Below, in pieces: positions 21,054-22,357 of a stretch of 22,357 nucleotides of DNA. Positions within the stretch are counted from its first letter, which is position 1; every line of letters starts with the position of its first letter. The translations under genes were made by a program, and so were the position numbers. The DNA is taken from contig JBILVB010000049.1 in assembly GCA_044370695.1 (NCBI GenBank), forward strand, positions 1-22,357. Direction: 5' to 3'. The DNA is from JBEIFW01 sp044370695 (GTDB taxonomy: Bacteria > Actinomycetota > Acidimicrobiia > Acidimicrobiales > Ilumatobacteraceae). The notes below the pieces were generated by a model. It was not told where the DNA came from and did no database searches. It worked only from the letters and a program-made list of their open reading frames with translations.

Positions 21054-22280
21054 ATGACCCAACGAACAACCGCCAATCGGAGACGATCCGTCAAAGTGAT
21101 CGCCGGCCTGTTGTCGGCCGGCCTGGTGGCCGCTGCGTGCGGCGACGACTCGTCGTCGTCGGCGACGACGGCCGCCGCCACCTCAGCCGCAGCGACGACG
21201 GCTGCGGCGACGACGGCTGCGGCGACCACGGCCGCCGGTACGACGGCTGCCGCCACTACGACGGCTGCGGCGGCGTCGAACCTCAAGTTCGCGACGCTGG
21301 ACGAGATCGCGGCGCTGTGTCCGGCGGCGAACAAGCCGGCGAAGCTGGTGTTCTCCACCTTCCCGGCGCAGAAGGACGCGATGGACAAGTACCTGGCGCC
21401 GTTCAAGAAGGCGCTCGGGATCGAGGTCGAGTGGCTGGAGAACGGCCTCGGTGACCGCCTGACCAAGTTGGCGGCCGAGAAGGGCAAGCCGACCATCGAC
21501 GTGGCGCTCGTCCCGATCGCCGAGACGCCGGCGTTGCTGGCCAACGGGATCGTCGAGCCGACCAACACCAAGCTGCCCAACTACGAGCAGCTGATCAGCG
21601 CGGCCAAGTTCGCCGGTGGCTACGGCGTCAGCGCCCTGCAGTTCGGGATCGCCTACAACCCGGCGTTCGTGAACCCGGCACCGACGTCGTGGCTCGACCT
21701 CCTCAACCCGAAGTACGCCGGCCACATCGCACTGCCGTCCATGCCGAACTCGGGTGGCTACGCGCTGCTGGCCATGCTGGCCCGCATCGGCGGGGGCAAG
21801 GAGTCGGACCTGAAGGCAGCGATCGACCAGATCGCTGCGTTCAAGAAGCAGGCGCACTCCTTCATCGGCCCAACCCCGCAGGTGGAGGCGCAGATCAAGA
21901 GCGGTGAGATCCGGATGTACCTCGACATCGGGGGTGTGGCGGTGCGCGCCAAGGCCGAGCGCAACGTGCCCGTCGAGTTCGTGATCCCGAAGGAAGGTGC
22001 GCCGCTCAGCATCAACTCCCTGGTGATCCCCGCCGGAAGCAAGCACAAGGGCTGCGCCGAGGCCTTCGTCGCCTACATGCTCGGCCAGGAGGTGCAGGTC
22101 GGCTGGGCCGAGACGCTCCTGTACGGCTCGACGAGCTCGATCGTGAAGATGGAACCGGCCCTGGTCTCCCGGCTCTACCCGGCCCCCGGGGCGAAGACGA
22201 TCGTCGAGATCGACTGGCCGGCGATCGCCAAGGGGACGGCCGACACGATGGACTACTGGAACCGCAAGGTCCTGAACTGA
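21054..22280 (+). CDS. ABC importer substrate-binding lipoprotein (PotD/Fe(III)-type)
   Basis: This 408-residue protein has a lipoprotein signal: basic NRRRSVK, a hydrophobic run and a LVAAAC lipobox-like end with Cys29 as the lipidation site. An Ala/Thr/Ser-rich linker (about residues 31-75) tethers the binding domain to the membrane. The mature part follows the periplasmic-binding-protein fold of extracellular solute-binding family 1/8 (LVFSTFP start, GIEVEWLENG, DVALVPIAETPALLANGIVEP, SWLDLLNPKYAGHIALP, SINSLVIPAGSKHKGCAEAFVAYML). This class binds polyamines, Fe(III) or small organic cations/anions; the ligand cannot be assigned. It follows the ATPase by 62 bases and precedes the next gene by one base. 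Confidence 0.9.
   Translation: MTQRTTANRRRSVKVIAGLLSAGLVAAACGDDSSSSATTAAATSAAATTAAATTAAATTAAGTTAAATTTAAAASNLKFATLDEIAALCPAANKPAKLVFSTFPAQKDAMDKYLAPFKKALGIEVEWLENGLGDRLTKLAAEKGKPTIDVALVPIAETPALLANGIVEPTNTKLPNYEQLISAAKFAGGYGVSALQFGIAYNPAFVNPAPTSWLDLLNPKYAGHIALPSMPNSGGYALLAMLARIGGGKESDLKAAIDQIAAFKKQAHSFIGPTPQVEAQIKSGEIRMYLDIGGVAVRAKAERNVPVEFVIPKEGAPLSINSLVIPAGSKHKGCAEAFVAYMLGQEVQVGWAETLLYGSTSSIVKMEPALVSRLYPAPGAKTIVEIDWPAIAKGTADTMDYWNRKVLN
21191..21250 (+). repeat. In-frame 15-base tandem repeat coding an Ala/Thr linker
   Basis: About four copies of a 15-base unit of the form ggcgacgacggctgc, with a few substitutions and further degenerate flanking copies. Each unit encodes five residues of the ATTAA type in the lipoprotein linker. 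Repeat length divisible by three allows copy-number change without frameshift. Confidence 0.75.
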
Positions 22281-22281
22281 C

Positions 22282-22357
22282 ATGACCACGACGACCCCCG
22301 CCGTCGGTGACGCCGGCACCGACGCGGTGGTCGACGAGGCCGGGCGAGCCGGGACGA
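22282..22357 (+). CDS. Start of a downstream gene, probably the ABC permease (partial)
   Basis: An ATG one base after the lipoprotein stop opens a frame that runs to the window end without a stop (25 codons: MTTTTPAVGDAGTDAVVDEA and onward). The visible part is a Thr/Ala/Asp-rich, soluble N-terminal tail with no family signature. By position it is most likely the importer permease, which often has such a tail in actinobacteria, but no membrane segment is visible yet. Confidence 0.5.
   Translation, partial: MTTTTPAVGDAGTDAVVDEAGRAGT

Noticed and set aside
1..22357. Mobile elements, CRISPR arrays, tRNA or rRNA genes
   Set aside because: I looked for transposase or integrase motifs, spaced repeats and RNA gene patterns on both strands and found none. 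The only tandem repeat is the coding linker at 21191-21250.

Overview
The window is a dense, GC-rich stretch (roughly 70% G+C by eye) of an actinobacterial chromosome. GTG starts, four-base start/stop overlaps, several apparently leaderless genes with TANNNT -10 boxes, a twin-arginine signal protein, and a SCO6745-like protein all point to Actinomycetota. The FVPITPARVFDSR-type surface protein and the general gene style suggest Acidimicrobiia, but that placement is an inference. No gene-free gap exceeds about 130 bases. I see no rRNA, tRNA, CRISPR array, insertion sequence or integrase.

Left part (1-10915) is a mixed neighbourhood: the 3' end of a large secreted multidomain protein, a class I adenylate-forming acyl-CoA ligase, a Phd/VapC toxin-antitoxin pair, an amidase-signature hydrolase, two MFS transporters, a Tat-exported repeat protein, an alpha/beta hydrolase, and a SCO6745-family-like protein. 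These look like independent units, mostly with their own promoter.

Right part (10972-22357) looks like one catabolic or biosynthetic island. A plus-strand trio (cysteine hydrolase, cupin, SDR) converges on a five-gene minus-strand operon in which every junction overlaps. In transcription order the operon is: a 2OG-Fe(II) oxygenase-like protein, a complete Rieske oxygenase alpha subunit, a creatininase-family amidohydrolase, a Rieske-oxygenase homologue that has lost its whole [2Fe-2S] domain, and a 691-residue fusion of a complete Rieske oxygenase to a complete isopenicillin-N-synthase-type 2OG-Fe(II) oxygenase. Divergently, the plus strand carries another complete Rieske oxygenase, then an ABC importer (ATPase, lipoprotein substrate-binding protein, and the start of a third gene, probably a permease).

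The most striking features are the Rieske-2OG fusion and the adjacent Rieske-less alpha subunit. Both reading frames look intact, and both retain recognisable metal ligands. The natural reading is uptake of a small, perhaps nitrogen-containing or N/O-methylated compound, several successive oxidations or demethylations by Rieske and 2OG enzymes, and amide/ring hydrolysis by the creatininase-family and isochorismatase-family hydrolases. The substrate cannot be named from sequence. No ferredoxin or reductase to feed the Rieske centres is present in the window. A short repeated upstream motif (ACGCC-N3-GAAAC, and GAAAC-N6-GAAAC-N8-TCTACGGT) marks several transcription units of the island and could be its operator.
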